Source: an uncultured Lachnospiraceae bacterium (GTDB lineage Bacteria; Bacillota_A; Clostridia; Lachnospirales; Lachnospiraceae). From it: a DNA stretch of 12,281 nucleotides. Numbering within the stretch: position 1 is the first letter of the stretch; every line of letters begins with the position of its first letter. This document shows positions 9,766 to 12,281 of the stretch, piece after piece. The notes beneath the pieces are model-generated. The model was not told the origin of the DNA. It did not search any database and saw nothing but the letters and a program-made list of their open reading frames with translations. Location: the NCBI GenBank assembly GCA_902787595.1, contig CADAHD010000078.1:1-12281 (forward strand), in the 5' to 3' direction. A program made the translations under genes and the position numbers.

Positions 9766-10983
9766 ATGAACATAGCTAAAAAAATATTCTGCAGGGTGTT
9801 TCAGTTCGGATTTAAAGTGGCGATACCTTTATTGCCGTACAGATCTCCTCACATACTCAACAAGGTTGACGACATACCGCAGCTTTTAAAGAAAAAGGAT
9901 ATAAACAGCGTGATGCTGGTCACGGATGCGCAGATCAGAAAGTTCGGCATCACGAGCCGACTGGAGCTGATACTGAAAGAGCAGGGCTTTAAGCTGACAG
10001 TATATGACAAAGTGCAGAGCAATCCCACGGTAAGCATAGTGGAAGAAGCAAGACAGCTTTATATTCAGAATGAATGTCAGGCGCTGATAGGATTTGGCGG
10101 CGGTTCATCCATGGACTGTGCCAAGGCAGTGGGCGCGCTGATAGCCAGACCGGGATCCACGCTCGAAGACCTGGGAGGTATATTGCGCGTATGGCTGCGT
10201 ACACCTTATACCATCGCTATACCGACAACCGCGGGTACAGGCAGTGAGACTACGGTTGCAGCTGTGATCCTCGATGATGAGACGGGGCATAAGTATGCGC
10301 TCATGGACTTTCCTCTTATACCGGATGTGGCTGTGCTGGATCCTGAGACTACCAGGACTCTGCCGCCAAAGATCACGGCGGGGACAGGTATGGATACCCT
10401 GGCTCACGCAGTGGAAGCATATATAGGCAGATCGACGACCAAACAGACCAGACGGGAAGCATTAAGATGCGTTAGACTGGTATTTAAATATCTGGAGCGC
10501 GCAGTAAAGAACGGAAACGATATGCAGGCCAGACGCGGCATGCTCCGCGCATCTTATCTGGGTGGCTGCGCATTTACCGTATCTTATGTGGGATATGCTC
10601 ATGCCGTGAGTCATTCCTTAAGCGGCAGGTATAATCTGCCACATGGAGAGACTACGGCGATACTGCTTCCGTATGTGCTGGAAGCATACGGCACAGCGAT
10701 CTATCCGCAGCTTAAGGCTCTGGCTATAGCAGCGGGAATCGCCCACATGGATACCGATGAGACACTGGCTGCGCAGAGCTTTATTAAGGCAGTCTGGGAG
10801 CTTAACAAACGCATAGGCATAGGCAGCCGCATACCTGCAATAAAACCTGAGGACATAGATAAAATGGCGCAGATGGCTGAGGCTGAGGGAAATCCTGTTT
10901 ATCCCGTGCCGGTGCTTATGGATGCAAAGCAGCTTAAAAGGTTTTATGTTGATGTGTATGAACAGGGAGGTACAAGGGCATGA
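9766..10983 (+). CDS. Iron-containing (group III) alcohol dehydrogenase
   Basis: This 405-residue protein belongs to the Fe-ADH family of NAD(P)-dependent enzymes that interconvert alcohols and aldehydes or ketones. The nucleotide-binding GFGGGSSMDCAK is at residues 109-120, followed by IPTTAGTGSETT. The metal ligands, matched by spacing to E. coli FucO, are D210 and H214 (GMDTLAHAVEAY), H279 (GYAH) and H293 (LPHGE); H283 matches the catalytic His. The first 30 residues are basic and hydrophobic (KKIFCRVFQFGFKVAIPLLPY); they extend slightly beyond a minimal Fe-ADH but do not look like a cleavable signal peptide or an encapsulation peptide. GGAAGGAG (9753-9760) precedes the ATG. The downstream gene overlaps by 4 bp, so the two are coupled. 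Substrate cannot be read from the sequence; butanol, lactaldehyde or other small alcohols are all possible. Confidence 0.92.
   Translation: MNIAKKIFCRVFQFGFKVAIPLLPYRSPHILNKVDDIPQLLKKKDINSVMLVTDAQIRKFGITSRLELILKEQGFKLTVYDKVQSNPTVSIVEEARQLYIQNECQALIGFGGGSSMDCAKAVGALIARPGSTLEDLGGILRVWLRTPYTIAIPTTAGTGSETTVAAVILDDETGHKYALMDFPLIPDVAVLDPETTRTLPPKITAGTGMDTLAHAVEAYIGRSTTKQTRREALRCVRLVFKYLERAVKNGNDMQARRGMLRASYLGGCAFTVSYVGYAHAVSHSLSGRYNLPHGETTAILLPYVLEAYGTAIYPQLKALAIAAGIAHMDTDETLAAQSFIKAVWELNKRIGIGSRIPAIKPEDIDKMAQMAEAEGNPVYPVPVLMDAKQLKRFYVDVYEQGGTRA
10964..10970 (+). promoter_or_regulatory. Ribosome binding site for the aldehyde dehydrogenase, inside the upstream gene
   Basis: AGGGAGG lies nine bases before ATG 10980, within the last codons of the alcohol dehydrogenase. 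With the ATGA stop/start overlap (10980-10983), it indicates translational coupling. Confidence 0.8.
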
Positions 10984-12281
10984 ACCGTACGGAAGAGATA
11001 CTGAAAAAGCAGCGTGAATATTTTGCAGGCGGAGCAACGCTTAATATCGGAGCGCGTGAGACGGCGCTTAAGAAGCTTTACATTGCCATAAAGAAAAACG
11101 AAGCTAAGATCCTGGAGGCGCTTAAAGCGGATCTGGGTAAGAGCGGCATGGAAGCTTTTATGTGCGAAGCGGGTCTGGCGTTAAATGAGATAAGCCATAT
11201 GTTAAAGCACATCAGGACTTATGCAAAAACACAGATAAAGCCTACGCCGCTTACCAATTTCCATGCGGACAGTCTGGTTTATCTTAAGCCTTACGGTAAT
11301 GTGCTGATCATGAGTCCCTGGAACTATCCTTTCCTTTTGACCATGTCGCCGCTTATCGATGCGATCGCTGCAGGCAATACTGTTATAGTAAAGCCCAGCG
11401 CATATGCGCCGCATACCTCCGATATAATATCTGCCATTATAAGCAGGACCTTTGATGAGGAATACGTAGCCTGCATCACAGGCGGCAGGGCAGAGAATCA
11501 GCAGCTGCTGGGACTTAAATTTGATTATATTTTCTTTACCGGAAGCCAGAGTGTTGGACGTGAAGTGCTGCGCAAAGCGGCAGAGCATCTAACTCCCGTA
11601 ACGCTTGAGCTTGGTGGGAAGAGCCCCTGCATAGTGGATGGTTCAGCGAATCTTAAGCTCGCTGCCAGGCGCATTGTATTCGGCAAGTTCTTAAACTGCG
11701 GGCAGACCTGTGTGGCGCCCGATTATATACTCTGTGAGGAATATGTTAAAGATGAATTCGTAGCCCTGTTAAAGAAAGAGATTATAAAGCAGTATTCCAA
11801 AGCGCCTCTTAAGAATAAAGATTACGGAAAGATAATCAACGAAAAACACTACAGACGGCTTAAGGCGCTGATAGATGAGGATAAAGTGGTATGCGGCGGA
11901 AGATCGGATGATACTTCACTTAAGATAGAGCCCACCGTTATGGATAATGTCAGCTGGTCCGATGCTGTTATGGGTGAGGAGATATTCGGTCCCATACTTC
12001 CCGTGCTTACTTTTAAGCGCATAGAGGAAGTACGTCAGACTGTCGAAGATCATGCGCATCCGCTGGCTTTATATATCTTTTCAAAAGACCGGGACAATAT
12101 CAATTATCTGCTTAAGCGCTGCCGCTTTGGTGGAGGCTGTGTAAATGATGTGGTGGTGCATCTGGCTACGCCCAATATTCCTTTCGGCGGCTTTGGTGAA
12201 AGCGGTATGGGCGCTTATCACGGAAGATACGGCTTTGAAACCTTTTCACATAAATGCAGCATACTTGATAAAAAGCTGTGG
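10980..12281 (+). CDS. Class-3-like NAD(P)-dependent aldehyde dehydrogenase, 3' end cut by window
   Basis: It oxidises an aldehyde to the acid with NAD(P)+. The frame is open for 434 codons to the last base; relatives are about 455 residues long, so only some 20 residues are missing. Motifs: SPWNYPF with the oxyanion Asn115; AAGNTVIVKPS for cofactor binding; FFTGSQSVGREV; the general base Glu210 in LELGGKSP; the catalytic Cys244 in NCGQTCVAPDY; EEIFGPILPV; and IPFGGFGESGMGAYHG. The short N-terminus, starting directly at the TEEILKKQREYF helix, and the overall length fit the class 3 (fatty or aromatic aldehyde, YwdH-like) group rather than the longer class 1/2 enzymes or the CoA-acylating ones. 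It starts in a 4-bp ATGA overlap with the alcohol dehydrogenase, so the pair probably acts on a shared aldehyde. Substrate is unknown. Confidence 0.93.
   Translation, partial: MNRTEEILKKQREYFAGGATLNIGARETALKKLYIAIKKNEAKILEALKADLGKSGMEAFMCEAGLALNEISHMLKHIRTYAKTQIKPTPLTNFHADSLVYLKPYGNVLIMSPWNYPFLLTMSPLIDAIAAGNTVIVKPSAYAPHTSDIISAIISRTFDEEYVACITGGRAENQQLLGLKFDYIFFTGSQSVGREVLRKAAEHLTPVTLELGGKSPCIVDGSANLKLAARRIVFGKFLNCGQTCVAPDYILCEEYVKDEFVALLKKEIIKQYSKAPLKNKDYGKIINEKHYRRLKALIDEDKVVCGGRSDDTSLKIEPTVMDNVSWSDAVMGEEIFGPILPVLTFKRIEEVRQTVEDHAHPLALYIFSKDRDNINYLLKRCRFGGGCVNDVVVHLATPNIPFGGFGESGMGAYHGRYGFETFSHKCSILDKKLW

Overview
The window is a conserved core-genome segment of a Gram-positive bacterium of the class Clostridia, most likely a Lachnospiraceae. 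This rests on the gene order (rplA, rplJ, rplL, rpoB, rpoC), the strong AGGAGG-type ribosome sites, the L10-leader attenuator, the RpoC length of about 1221 residues, and a block of about 64 residues inserted in RpoB that I associate with Lachnospiraceae (family placement is inference). No CRISPR array, tRNA, rRNA, transposase or phage gene was seen.

Layout. 1-519 is the 3' part of rplA (ribosomal protein L1), closed by a UUCG-loop terminator. 556-800 holds a near-consensus promoter and an L10-leader RNA with mutually exclusive antiterminator and terminator hairpins, which control rplJ (L10) and rplL (L7/L12). 1734-2057 is a dense regulatory gap: a terminator behind rplL, a long imperfect hairpin of about 75 nt, an extended -10 promoter, and a leader with a possible second attenuator. 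Then follow rpoB (2058-5952) and rpoC (6007-9672), the large catalytic subunits of RNA polymerase, ending in a terminator. After a 93-bp gap comes a pair of metabolic genes: an iron-type alcohol dehydrogenase (9766-10983) and a class-3-like aldehyde dehydrogenase (10980 to the window edge), overlapping by 4 bp.

The main anomaly is in rpoB. At about 3387-3391 the reading frame breaks. Compared with RpoB from other bacteria, about 27 invariant residues (about E. coli 450-476) are missing, and the downstream frame is shifted by +1, which fits a net loss of about 80 nt. Both flanks are otherwise well conserved. Because rpoB is essential and normally single-copy, an assembly or sequencing defect is the likeliest explanation, but the locus deserves checking.

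How the genes work together: L1, L10 and L7/L12 build the L1 stalk and the L10-L12 stalk of the 50S subunit. RpoB and RpoC build the polymerase core. The terminators and separate promoters let stalk proteins and polymerase be tuned independently while staying in one locus. The two oxidoreductases are a separate unit, probably interconverting alcohol, aldehyde and acid; their substrates are unknown. I found no convincing evidence for a new multi-gene system. The most unusual non-coding element is the long hairpin at 1790-1864.
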